The notes beneath the pieces were generated by a model, which searched no databases, was not told the DNA's origin, and saw only the letters and a list, made by a program, of their open reading frames with translations. The position numbers were made by a program, and so were the translations under genes. A DNA stretch of 47,605 nucleotides from the NCBI GenBank assembly GCA_035318505.1, contig DATHEQ010000239.1, forward strand, positions 1 through 47,605, written 5' to 3'. The DNA is from DASWDH01 sp035318505. GTDB taxonomy: Bacteria; Myxococcota_A; Polyangia; Polyangiales; Polyangiaceae. Positions 40,048 through 47,605 of this stretch are shown one piece after another (position 1 is the first letter of the stretch; each line of letters begins with the position of its first letter).

Positions 40048-41523
40048 ATGAGCACGACCCACCGTGACCCAGAGCCCCAAACGCCGCCCGTTCAACGACC
40101 CAAGACCGCCTCGTCTTCCGCGGCACGGCCGTTCGCGACCGTGAATCCGTACAGCGGGAAGACAGAGAAGGAATACCCCTTCCTCCCGTCCAAACAGGTC
40201 GTGCCCACCATCGAGCGTGGCCATGAGGCATTCCTGGCGTGGAGGAATCGACCGGTCGCCGAGCGCGCCGCCGTGGTGAAGCGCGCAGGTGAGCTGATGA
40301 TGGCAGAGAAGGACGCCCTCGCCGCGCTCGTCACGAAGGAGATGGGCAAGCTCATTGGCGAAGCGCAGATCGAGGTCTGGCTCGCGGCGAGCATCCTCAC
40401 GTACTACGGCGAGAAAGGCCCGTCGTTTCTCGCCGAGGAGCGTGTGAGCGTCGACAAGGGCGAAGCGGTGATCGCCAACGCCCCCTTGGGTGTGCTGCTT
40501 GGCATCGAGCCCTGGAATTTCCCTCTTTATCAGGTCGTACGCTTCGCCGCGCCGAACCTCGTCGTTGGAAATACGATTCTTCTCAAGCATGCCGAGATCA
40601 ATCCGCAATGCGCTCTCGCACTCGAAAAGATATTCCGCGACGCCGGGGCGCCGGAGGGGGTGTACCAGAACGTGTTTCTCGCCATTGCCGACGTGGAGAC
40701 GGTGATCGCGCACCCGTTCGTGCAAGGCATCTCCTTGACCGGTTCCGAACGCGCGGGGACGAGCGTGGCAGAGATTGCGGGCAGGAACTTGAAGAAGTGT
40801 GTCCTCGAACTGGGCGGCTCCGACCCCTTCATCGTGCTCGACGCGCCGGACATGGACCGTCTCGTCACCGCGGCCGTCGCAGGCCGCCTCGGCAACACCG
40901 GCCAGAGCTGCGTCGCCGCCAAGCGCTTCCTCGTCGTCGCGGAGCTCTACGATCGCTTCGTCGACGCTTTCGCGGCGCGTTTCGCCGCATTACAGCCCGG
41001 CGATCCGGCCGATCCGGCGACCAAGCTCGGACCGCTCTCCTCTGAACGTGCGGCAGCGGACCTATTCACCCAAGTCGAGGACGCGCTGACGAAGGGCGCG
41101 ACCTGCCGAGCGGGAGGAAAGCGCCCCGATCTGCCTGGCGCCTTCGTCGAGGCGACGGTTCTCACCGACGTGACCCCCGCAATGCGCGCTTACTCGGAGG
41201 AGCTCTTCGGGCCCGTCGCGGTCATGTACAAGGTCAAGGACGACGAGGAGGCCATCGCAATTGCAAACGCGAGTTCGTTCGGGCTAGGCGGCTCGATCTT
41301 CTGTTCCGATCTGACGCGCGCCCGCCGCGTGGCCGATCGCATCGAGAGTGGAATGGTGTGGATCAACCATCCCACGTCGTCGCAGGCCGACCTCCCTTTC
41401 GGCGGCGTCAAGCGCTCTGGCTTCGGTCGCGAGCTGTCGCACCTGGGAATGTTCGAATTTACGAACAAGAAGCTCATCCGAACTTTCCCTGCCAAGACGG
41501 CTCCCGGCAAAGTGGCAGGTTGA
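40048..41523 (+). CDS. NAD(P)-dependent aldehyde dehydrogenase (succinate-semialdehyde type)
   Basis: The ATG at 40048, preceded by GAAAGGA, gives 491 residues. Class I/II aldehyde dehydrogenase motifs are complete: GIEPWNFPLYQVVRFAAPNL with the catalytic Asn, GNTILLKHAE, LTGSERAGTSVAEIAG, LELGGSDPFIVL with the general-base Glu, and NTGQSCVAAKRF with the nucleophilic Cys. Further C-terminal motifs are EELFGPVAVMYKV and LPFGGVKRSGFGRELS. Sequence style is closest to succinate-semialdehyde dehydrogenases of the GabD/Sad group, which oxidise the aldehyde to succinate. A Ser/Pro-rich N-terminal tail of about 30 residues is extra. Substrate specificity is inferred. Confidence 0.92.
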   Translation: MSTTHRDPEPQTPPVQRPKTASSSAARPFATVNPYSGKTEKEYPFLPSKQVVPTIERGHEAFLAWRNRPVAERAAVVKRAGELMMAEKDALAALVTKEMGKLIGEAQIEVWLAASILTYYGEKGPSFLAEERVSVDKGEAVIANAPLGVLLGIEPWNFPLYQVVRFAAPNLVVGNTILLKHAEINPQCALALEKIFRDAGAPEGVYQNVFLAIADVETVIAHPFVQGISLTGSERAGTSVAEIAGRNLKKCVLELGGSDPFIVLDAPDMDRLVTAAVAGRLGNTGQSCVAAKRFLVVAELYDRFVDAFAARFAALQPGDPADPATKLGPLSSERAAADLFTQVEDALTKGATCRAGGKRPDLPGAFVEATVLTDVTPAMRAYSEELFGPVAVMYKVKDDEEAIAIANASSFGLGGSIFCSDLTRARRVADRIESGMVWINHPTSSQADLPFGGVKRSGFGRELSHLGMFEFTNKKLIRTFPAKTAPGKVAG

Positions 41524-41558
41524 AGGGCTGTCACCCGGTACAGCGAAGGCTTTTCGCT

Positions 41559-42779
41559 TTATTTTGCAGCCAGCTCGGCGGCGAGCGTGAGCGCGCGCTC
41601 GCGCTGAGGGTCCGCCCCCGCGGCATAGAACAAGGCGTCCACGACTTCGACGGTGGGAGCTACGCCGTTTCCTTCGAGCGCCACGCCGTCGACCTCGCAC
41701 CTCTCCACCGCTAGGTACAGCAGCGACCCGTCGGAGAGTGGATGGGGCCGGCCCGCGAGAAAGGCGCCGGCGGTGCGCTCGCCGACAATGGGGCCGATGG
41801 CGTGCTTGCGAAATTCGAAGGCTACGATCTCTTTGCCGCTGCGTGTGTTGCCGTTCGTGACGAGCACCACGGGCTTGCGCCAGCTCGACGGCCAGAGGCG
41901 CTCCTTGCCGTCGCGCCCCACGAAGCGCAGCGTCGGCGCAACCGGATTGAAGAGCTTCAAGAACTCCGGCGGGCACCCACCCCAGCCATCGCGCAGATCG
42001 AGAACCAGCGCGTCGGCGCCACCGAAGCGCTCGTCGATGATTCGCTGAAGAAGCTCGAGGGGCTTCGGTCCTGCGCACGAGTACATGGACGCGTAGGCGA
42101 TCCGGCGGCCGAGGCGCTCGACGACTTGGCTCGCGCCGTCTTGCGCGGCGAGCCACTCCTCGGCAGGCTTCGTCTTACGGGCAACGATGTGGAACCGCAC
42201 CGGCGGCGCATTCTTCACCCGCTCGACTTCCAAGGAAATCGCGCCCCCGTCTTTGCCGCGCAGCGAGCGCACGGGGTCGAAGGGTTTCTCGTCCGCTGAG
42301 AGGATGCGATCGCCGCGTAGGAGCCCAGCGACGTCGGCCGGTCCTTTGACGAAGACTTGTCGAACGAAAAAGCCGCTCGCCGTTTTGACCACATCAACGC
42401 CGATGCTTTCTGTCTCGGGCGCCGGATCTTTGATCATGACGCTGTAGAGCGAGCGCAGCTGCAGGTTCTCGCTGCTATCTTTCGGATAGTAGGCGGTGTG
42501 CGAGGCCCCGAGCTCGCCCAAAGCGGCATTCGTCAGCCGCTCGAAGGAGACGGCGTCTTTGGCGGCGGCGCCGTAGCGCGCGTGCTTGTCCGCCCACGCC
42601 TCGGCGCGCCTGGCATCGACGAATTCGTCTCGCACATGGGCTACGATCTCGTCGCCGAGCGCCCGATAATCGCCCGCGGCGCACGCGACATGAGCGGGAA
42701 CGAGCGCGAGCACTGCGCAAACACGCAGCGACCATCGACGCGTACTCAGGTGATGGCCCGGGATGACTGACGAGTGCAT
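41559..42779 (-). CDS. S41-family peptidase-like secreted protein
   Basis: The ATG at 42779 follows a GAGGGA site and gives 406 residues with a signal peptide (cleavage near AHVACA). A helical cap region precedes a PDZ-like domain (GFFVRQVFVKGPADVAGLLR then GDRILSADEKPFD) and an S41 (tail-specific protease) core: GRRIAYASMYSCAG, ADALVLDLRDGWGG, VVLVTNGNTRSGKEIVAFEF with the candidate Ser nucleophile, and VGERTAGAFLAG. Such enzymes cleave proteins from the C-terminus or process exported proteins in the periplasm. The catalytic Lys usually four residues after the Ser is not certain, so activity is not guaranteed. It is convergent with the dehydrogenase gene. Confidence 0.88.
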   Translation of the reverse strand: MHSSVIPGHHLSTRRWSLRVCAVLALVPAHVACAAGDYRALGDEIVAHVRDEFVDARRAEAWADKHARYGAAAKDAVSFERLTNAALGELGASHTAYYPKDSSENLQLRSLYSVMIKDPAPETESIGVDVVKTASGFFVRQVFVKGPADVAGLLRGDRILSADEKPFDPVRSLRGKDGGAISLEVERVKNAPPVRFHIVARKTKPAEEWLAAQDGASQVVERLGRRIAYASMYSCAGPKPLELLQRIIDERFGGADALVLDLRDGWGGCPPEFLKLFNPVAPTLRFVGRDGKERLWPSSWRKPVVLVTNGNTRSGKEIVAFEFRKHAIGPIVGERTAGAFLAGRPHPLSDGSLLYLAVERCEVDGVALEGNGVAPTVEVVDALFYAAGADPQRERALTLAAELAAK

Positions 42780-42900
42780 GGCAATCCCTCGGGCGAAAAG
42801 GTTATTCGATGATCGCGAGTTTGTAACGCACGGCCGCATCACGGCTCGGGGGAGCGCGACGGCACGTGTATTGCTTTACAATGACGCTTGGGTGCTCACC

Positions 42901-43197
42901 ATGTCCTTCATGCTTTCGAGAATCTGCCGCGGAATACTGAGCACAGCCAGCATCGCGTGCTGGCTTTGCGCTTGCGGAAGCGACTCCGACTCGGGTCCTA
43001 CCGGCGTCACCACCGCCGAGATGTGCAAAGACGACGCGGACTGTAAGATGGAGCCCGAGGGCGTCTGCAAAGAAGAGCACACCGTCATTCACTACGACGT
43101 ACCGCGATGCGGAAGCGATCAGCGATGCGTCTGGGGTGGAACCGAGAGTCATTGCGACTACATGTGCCAAGACGGGTACTGCATCACCGCTCGCTAG
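42901..43197 (+). CDS. Small Cys-rich lipoprotein
   Basis: The ATG at 42901 gives 98 residues (ATG 42910 is also possible) with a signal peptide and lipobox LCAC. The mature part contains eight or so Cys in the pattern EMCKDDADCKMEPEGVCKEE, then RCGSDQRCVWGGTESHCDYM, CQDGYC. This is a compact disulfide-rich module like those in other exported myxobacterial proteins. It is divergent from the S41 peptidase gene. No function can be assigned. Confidence 0.7.
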   Translation: MSFMLSRICRGILSTASIACWLCACGSDSDSGPTGVTTAEMCKDDADCKMEPEGVCKEEHTVIHYDVPRCGSDQRCVWGGTESHCDYMCQDGYCITAR

Positions 43198-43245
43198 CTG
43201 CGCGGACCGAAGGGGCGCGCAACGCTGGCTCCAGAGCGCAGCCGT

Positions 43246-43878
43246 TCAATTGACGATATAGGGGCCACACGGTTCGGTGGGATCGAGATCCGTAGGAGCA
43301 GTGCACGCGGGCCCGTCGCTTCCGACCTCGAAGCGGTCCGTCTCGCGGACACAGTATGAGCCGGCCAGCCCGTGATCGTCGACGCCAGGCACCCGCTCGA
43401 TGAGCTCTCGACATACGAACCCACTCGAGCACGCGCAATAAGACGCCGTTGGGTCCGCTCCGGCGCAGCGACACGAACAATGGACGACTTCCGCTGCCCG
43501 CCGTCCAACGAGCTGCGGAGCGACGGCCACGCGAACTCTTTCATCGAACGTGGTGCCGCTCGGCGTATGGCAAAGCTGCGCTTCGGGTTTCGAGGTTGGC
43601 GAGGTAGCCTCGGATTCCGTTTGGCCATAGGGACAGCTGGTGCGGCCTTGAAAGTGGTGGACCAGGCAAACCCCGGTGCCGCATGTTGGCGCTGCCGTCT
43701 CGATCGCGATCTCGGAGCTGGCAAAGCCGGCAAACTCCGACTGTCGCTCGTCGCCGGGAGCGCATGGCAGCCCGAGCATTTCGTAAGGCGGTGGGTTGTC
43801 TTCACAAGAAATGCTTCCCATGCCGAGACAGCTCGTCACGAAGAGCACCGCTTGGCCTAACGAGAGCAATGGTCGCAT
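43246..43878 (-). CDS. Exported Cys-rich protein of unknown function
   Basis: The ATG at 43878 gives 210 residues (the frame is open to 43905) with a signal peptide and lipobox-like SISC near residue 25. About eighteen Cys residues are spread through the mature part, clustered in VVHCSCRCAG and SYCACSSGFVCREL. It resembles other short Cys-rich exported proteins in this window but belongs to no family I recognise. It is convergent with the small Cys-rich lipoprotein gene, 48 bp apart. Confidence 0.7.
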   Translation of the reverse strand: MRPLLSLGQAVLFVTSCLGMGSISCEDNPPPYEMLGLPCAPGDERQSEFAGFASSEIAIETAAPTCGTGVCLVHHFQGRTSCPYGQTESEATSPTSKPEAQLCHTPSGTTFDERVRVAVAPQLVGRRAAEVVHCSCRCAGADPTASYCACSSGFVCRELIERVPGVDDHGLAGSYCVRETDRFEVGSDGPACTAPTDLDPTEPCGPYIVN

Positions 43879-43901
43879 GGCGATTTTTCCGTTCCATCGA
43901 G

Positions 43902-44105
43902 TCATCGATAACGGGGGGTTTCGATCGGCAGACGACGGCCCTCGCGTGGACCGGGGGCGAACTGCCGCTCTAAGGCGCGTGTCTCGAGTGAGTAGCCCCG
44001 AAGACCCCCGCTGAGCGTGGCGAGGCTCGCATTTTTGCGAGACCCGCCGTCCACGCGAGCCACCTCGACTGGATCGCGCAAGACGGCAAATTTCGGGGGT
44101 CTCAT
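43902..44105 (-). CDS. Possible small ORF within hairpin-rich intergenic DNA
   Basis: A 67-residue frame (MRPPKFAVLRDPVEVARVDG followed by GSRKNASLATLSGG) lies just upstream of the Cys-rich gene on the minus strand. It overlaps a long hairpin and an 11-bp inverted repeat, so it may be an artefact of repeat-like DNA rather than a gene. Confidence 0.2.
   Translation of the reverse strand: MRPPKFAVLRDPVEVARVDGGSRKNASLATLSGGLRGYSLETRALERQFAPGPREGRRLPIETPRYR
43941..44059. repeat. Long hairpin and 11-bp inverted repeat
   Basis: CTCGCGTGGAC (43941-43951) is perfectly complementary to GTCCACGCGAG (44049-44059). The second arm also closes a nearer hairpin: CTCGCA-TTTT-TGCGAG forms the apex, extended by GCGTGG/CCACGC arms with a three-base bulge and two mismatches. 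The two structures are mutually exclusive, since both use the arm at 44049-44059. Location is the 306-bp gap before the GH3 gene. A REP-like element or a regulatory RNA switch is possible. Confidence 0.5.
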
Positions 44106-44184
44106 CGCCCGTTACAGGGCCTGCCCCCGCGTTCGGACGGCAATTGTTGAGCCGCGAGGGGCTACCCTCTGCGACTAGGGGCGC

Positions 44185-46713
44185 ATGACTTCACGCTCCC
44201 GATGGAGCTGCTTCGTTCCCGCGGGAATGCTCGTGTTGAGTAGCTTTTCGCTCGTCACGTGCTCGCATCCCGAGATTCAGCGGGGCGGCGCAGGCGGGAG
44301 CGGTGGGTCGAGCACGAGCACCGCCACCGGAACGGGCGGTACGGGCACTGGGGGTACGGGGACGGGGCCGAGCACTGGCACGGGCGGCAGCACGACGGGA
44401 ATGGGCGGCACGGGTGCCGCGGGAGGAGCAGGCGGCTCCGATGCGGGCAGCGGCGGCCAGGGTGGCGACATCATCGTCGACCGCGACGCGGGCACCGACG
44501 CCTCGATCCCGCCGCCAAAAATGTCCTGCGGCGACTCACCCTATTCCGACAAGTGGTCGCCTGGTTACGTTCAAGATCCGGCGGTTCTTTCCCGAGTTCA
44601 GGCGGTGGTCGGCGCGATGAGCCTCACCGAAAAAGCCGACCAGATGCGCGGCACGAACCCGGGAAACGGCCAGAATTTCGCCGATATCTTCCGAACGCCC
44701 GACAACCCGAACAAGAGCATCCGCGGCTTTCTTTTTCGTGACGGTCCGCGCGGCGTGAACCTCGCGTCGCAACTCCCTTCGGGCAAGACCGGATACTCCA
44801 CCTCATTTCCCGCTCCCATCGCCCGGGGAGCGGCATTCGACATGGATCTCGAATACCGCATTGGCCTCGCCATCGGCGACGAGACCTTGGCGTCGGGCAA
44901 CACCATGATTCTTGCGCCCACGACCAACATCTTGCGCCACCCCGCCTGGGGACGCGCGCAGGAGACGTATGGCGAGGACCCCTTCCTGCTCGGGCGCTTG
45001 GGAACTGCGTTCGTGGCGGGTGCACAAGAATACCTTCCCGCGTGCGCCAAGCATTATGCCGCCAACAACATCGAAAACGGGCGCGACAGTCTCAATGCCA
45101 CGATGGACGAGCAGACCCTCCGTGAGCTCTACGCCCGTCATTTCGAGATGATGATCCGAGAGGGAGGCGTGGCCTGCATCATGGCGGCCTACAATCTCGT
45201 GAACGGCACGAAATCGACGCAGAACAAGCACCTTCTGACGGATCTTCTTCGCACCGATTTTGGATTCAAAGGTTTCGTCCTGTCGGATTGGTGGGCCATG
45301 CCCGGCGGCCAAAACGCGAGCCTTCCCGCCGACACGCGCACTGCCAACGCCGCCCCCGCCGTTCTAGCCGGTATGGACATGGAGCTTCCCTGGTCGCTCA
45401 ACTTCCAGCAGCTCGAAGCCATCACTGGGGCTGGAAGGCCGCTCGCCGAGGCCGACATCACCAAGGCTGCCAGTCGCATCCTCGAGCAAAAATTTCGCTT
45501 CAAGGTGGCAGAAACGAACCAGCCGATCGGCTTGAAACCGGCGCGAACCACGCTGAGCGGACAAGGAGCCATCGAGACCAATGCCGACAACATCAAGCTT
45601 GCCGAGGAGGCTGCCGAGAAATCGATCGTCCTTCTGAAGAACGACAAAAACACCCTTCCCCTGAAGCGCACGGCACTAAAAACGATCGCCGTCATTGGCG
45701 CCGATGTTCCCTATCGCGTCGTCAATACCGATCTCGCCACCGGCACGATCCGCTTCGCGGTGGACACGAGGACCGGCGATCTCGGGAGCAGTCGCGTCTT
45801 CGCAGACCCTGCCAAGAGCACGGGCCCGATGGCAGGAATTCAGGCTGCCGCCGGAGCCGGGATCAGCGTGGTGAGCGGCGCGAGTGCATCGCTCGCCGAC
45901 AATGCCGATTTCGTCGTGGTCATGGCGGGACTGACGCCCGAAGACGAGGGGGAGGAGTATACCGGGGCCGGCGACCGCAAGAACTTCTCACTCGACGGCA
46001 AATCGGGGACGAACGCTCAGAACAATTTGATCCGGGACGTGGCCCTCAAGAACAAGCCCATGGTCGTCGTGCTCGAGGGAGGCAGCGTCATCGACATGCC
46101 TTGGCTCGATCAGGTGCCGGCCGTGGTGATGGCTTGGTACCCGGGCATGACCGGCGGCACGGCGCTCGGCAAGCTGCTCTTTGGAGACGTGAACTTCAGC
46201 GGAAAGCTGCCTTTGACGTGGCCGAAAAAATGGGAAGACGAACCCACGTTTTCGGAAGGAACGACGACGGCGATGGATTACTTCCTCGGCTATCGTCATT
46301 TCGACAACAAATCGATAGCGCCGCTCTATCCATTTGGTCATGGCCTAAGCTACGCGAAGTTCGATTATAAAAATCTGGGAGTGCCGTGCAGCGACGTCAC
46401 GAAGAACGGCGTCGTCAACGTCACCGTCGACGTCACCAATAGCGGCACCGTGGCAGGTGACGAGTTGGTATTCTTGTTCGTCTCTTATCCGGGCGCGACG
46501 GTCCGCCGCCCGGCCAAAGAATTGAAAGGGTTTTACCGCGTCTCCCTCGAAGCAGGGCTGACGAAGCGGGTCACCATTCCGCTCCGCATCGCCGATCTCA
46601 AGTACTGGGACACGGCGGGAAGTCGCTGGCAGGTCGCGAGCGGACCGATCGAAGTGAAGGTGGGACCGAGCGCCGCCAATCTCCCGCTCACGGACATGCT
46701 CACGGTGAAGTGA
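44185..46713 (+). CDS. GH3-family glycosidase lipoprotein (beta-glucosidase-like)
   Basis: The 842-residue product has a signal peptide with lipobox LVTC, a Gly/Thr/Ser linker to about residue 100, and the three GH3 parts. The TIM barrel (about 110-430) shows LRGTNPGNGQNF-like start motifs, FPAPIARGAAFD, YAANNIENGRDS and the nucleophile D368 in FVLSDWW. The alpha/beta sandwich (about 470-680) shows KSIVLLKNDKNTLPLK and VVMAGLTPEDEGEEYTG, the latter with the likely acid/base Glu. A fibronectin III-like C-terminus (about 710-840) begins after YPFGHGLSYAKFDY. It probably releases glucose or a related sugar from oligosaccharides at the surface, complementing the other hydrolases. Confidence 0.93.
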   Translation: MTSRSRWSCFVPAGMLVLSSFSLVTCSHPEIQRGGAGGSGGSSTSTATGTGGTGTGGTGTGPSTGTGGSTTGMGGTGAAGGAGGSDAGSGGQGGDIIVDRDAGTDASIPPPKMSCGDSPYSDKWSPGYVQDPAVLSRVQAVVGAMSLTEKADQMRGTNPGNGQNFADIFRTPDNPNKSIRGFLFRDGPRGVNLASQLPSGKTGYSTSFPAPIARGAAFDMDLEYRIGLAIGDETLASGNTMILAPTTNILRHPAWGRAQETYGEDPFLLGRLGTAFVAGAQEYLPACAKHYAANNIENGRDSLNATMDEQTLRELYARHFEMMIREGGVACIMAAYNLVNGTKSTQNKHLLTDLLRTDFGFKGFVLSDWWAMPGGQNASLPADTRTANAAPAVLAGMDMELPWSLNFQQLEAITGAGRPLAEADITKAASRILEQKFRFKVAETNQPIGLKPARTTLSGQGAIETNADNIKLAEEAAEKSIVLLKNDKNTLPLKRTALKTIAVIGADVPYRVVNTDLATGTIRFAVDTRTGDLGSSRVFADPAKSTGPMAGIQAAAGAGISVVSGASASLADNADFVVVMAGLTPEDEGEEYTGAGDRKNFSLDGKSGTNAQNNLIRDVALKNKPMVVVLEGGSVIDMPWLDQVPAVVMAWYPGMTGGTALGKLLFGDVNFSGKLPLTWPKKWEDEPTFSEGTTTAMDYFLGYRHFDNKSIAPLYPFGHGLSYAKFDYKNLGVPCSDVTKNGVVNVTVDVTNSGTVAGDELVFLFVSYPGATVRRPAKELKGFYRVSLEAGLTKRVTIPLRIADLKYWDTAGSRWQVASGPIEVKVGPSAANLPLTDMLTVK

Positions 46714-46722
46714 ATCGTGAGA

Positions 46723-47605
46723 ATGTCGATGCGCCGACGAAAGCTGCGACTGGCCACGCTGCTCATCGCACTGGGTGCTCTCTGCGTGCAGACGTCACGC
46801 GCCGAGCCAACAGCGCCGCCCGAGCCGCCCGCTCCCCCTGCCGCCAGCCGGCCCCCGCCGCTCGCCCCCGAGCCGCCCGGCAGCGCCAGTCTGGGACCGA
46901 TCGAACGTCTTCCGGTCTCCGCATATCCGGAGCCCCGCACACGAGGGCTGCGTGGAGGGTCGCTGTGGATGACCTTTCACGGTCTACAGTGGCCGTACTA
47001 CCGGCAAACGGGGATTGGCCTTTCCGGATACGCTTGGATCGATACGGGCTACGAAAAGATCGATCGCGGGCATCCCACCCAGCAAGGAATCACCTATTGG
47101 CTCCAGCAGGGCCGCTTTCTTTTTCGCGTCACCCCGACCTATACGCAGGGCAACTATTTCGTGCAGGGCCAGGCCGAATTCGTTGCCAACAAAGAGCAGT
47201 CCACGCCTGCCTCCGTGACCGATGCCGACGACGTGTGGATTCGCGCCGGCCGATGGAACACCTGGGACGTGCAGCTCGGCCGCTACGAGGCGTGGGAAAT
47301 TTACCACTTCGGGATGGGCCTCGATTTGAATACCCTCGAACGTCGCGGCGCGTTCGACGAGCTTCGCGGCGCGCCGGAGATCTATGGCGTCACCTATGCG
47401 TTTTATCGGCCGCCCGGCGTGGGCCAGGCCGCGCTCCACCTCTACCCCACTGATTTTTTGCGGTTCGAGTTGGGGACCCAAATCGGCAACGAGTTCGGGT
47501 CGAATGCGTTCGCCGCCCGACCCGTCGGGATCTTCGATATTGGCTGGCTCAAACTGAAAGGCGGCGTCGAGTACAAACGCCTTACCGATCAGAAGGAGGG
47601 AGCTC
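46723..47605 (+). CDS. Putative outer-membrane beta-barrel protein, 3' end outside window
   Basis: From ATG 46723 (second ATG at 46729) an uninterrupted frame leaves the window, giving at least 294 residues. It begins with a signal peptide (LRLATLLIALGALC, cleavage near TSRA), then a Pro/Ala-rich linker of about 50 residues, then alternating strand-like segments with aromatic ends: SLWMTFHGLQWPYYRQTG, GLSGYAWIDTGYEKID, RFLFRVTPTYTQGNYFVQ, VWIRAGRWNTWDVQLGRY. This is the look of a porin or outer-membrane channel. It starts 9 bp after the GH3 stop, so it may transport the GH3 products across the outer membrane. The family cannot be fixed from the part present. Confidence 0.7.
   Translation, partial: MSMRRRKLRLATLLIALGALCVQTSRAEPTAPPEPPAPPAASRPPPLAPEPPGSASLGPIERLPVSAYPEPRTRGLRGGSLWMTFHGLQWPYYRQTGIGLSGYAWIDTGYEKIDRGHPTQQGITYWLQQGRFLFRVTPTYTQGNYFVQGQAEFVANKEQSTPASVTDADDVWIRAGRWNTWDVQLGRYEAWEIYHFGMGLDLNTLERRGAFDELRGAPEIYGVTYAFYRPPGVGQAALHLYPTDFLRFELGTQIGNEFGSNAFAARPVGIFDIGWLKLKGGVEYKRLTDQKEGA

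Noticed and set aside
1..47605. tRNA, rRNA, CRISPR array, transposase, integrase or attachment sites.
   Set aside because: Reading both strands revealed no cloverleaf-like T-loop signatures, regularly spaced repeats or mobile-element proteins. Tandem repeats found are all coding linkers.

Overview
The window looks like a chromosomal segment of a myxobacterium, most likely order Polyangiales of the Myxococcota. The reasons are the high G+C content, an unusually high density of secreted lipoproteins with long Gly/Thr/Ser/Ala linkers after the lipobox, a MYXO-CTERM-like anchor, and Cys-rich surface proteins. No rRNA, tRNA, CRISPR array, insertion sequence or phage was recognised. Two genes run off the edges: a GAF-domain protein on the left and a putative outer-membrane beta-barrel protein on the right. 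The taxon is an inference from style, not from a marker gene.

Layout. 1-5.8 kb: GAF-domain protein, a clan-A-like glycoside hydrolase lipoprotein, a MYXO-CTERM protein translationally coupled to a Kazal-type lipoprotein, and a convergent DUF72 protein. 5.9-7.7 kb: a phospholipase D/cardiolipin synthase-like enzyme and a GtrA-like membrane protein. 7.7-11.6 kb (minus): a two-gene unit encoding a PHM-like type II copper monooxygenase fused to a cytochrome c-like domain, and a beta-propeller lipoprotein with CxxCH. Two tandem GntR-type operator-like dyads lie upstream. 11.95-17.8 kb (plus): a tightly coupled operon of DUF2760, two divergent Hsp70-like ATPases and a pentapeptide-repeat protein. 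17.9-25.1 kb: metabolic and membrane genes (small DMT/EamA-like protein, amidase, CAP-domain lipoprotein, RidA, PaiB), a decayed PhzF gene, and a serine-hydrolase locus whose C-terminal segment is inverted inside the gene. 25.2-28.3 kb: a sugar-type ABC importer (binding protein and two permeases, no ATPase). 28.3-31.5 kb (minus): a lipoprotein, then an ECF sigma factor, a membrane-anchored probable anti-sigma factor and a DoxX-like protein. 32.0-39.1 kb (minus): three large surface lipoproteins (a glycoside hydrolase-like protein, a triple-repeat protein and a ten-repeat Cys-rich protein) and an alkyltransferase-like protein. 39.4-47.6 kb: a decayed TPR lipoprotein gene, an aldehyde dehydrogenase, an S41 peptidase, two small Cys-rich exported proteins, a GH3 glycosidase lipoprotein and the partial porin-like gene.

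How they fit together. Much of the window is an extracellular toolkit for polymer degradation and surface adhesion: three glycoside hydrolases, a copper monooxygenase, peptidases or inhibitors, lectin-like modules and a sugar importer. It is interspersed with a cytoplasmic Hsp70-like chaperone operon.

The most unusual observation is a 125-bp segment (22334-22458) in the beta-lactamase-fold gene. It reads as the family's expected C-terminal active-site region, but on the opposite strand. It is bounded by 6-bp inverted repeats, and re-inverting it on paper restores a continuous, family-typical C-terminus in frame. Both orientations are open, so it is either a microinversion or a phase-variable switch.
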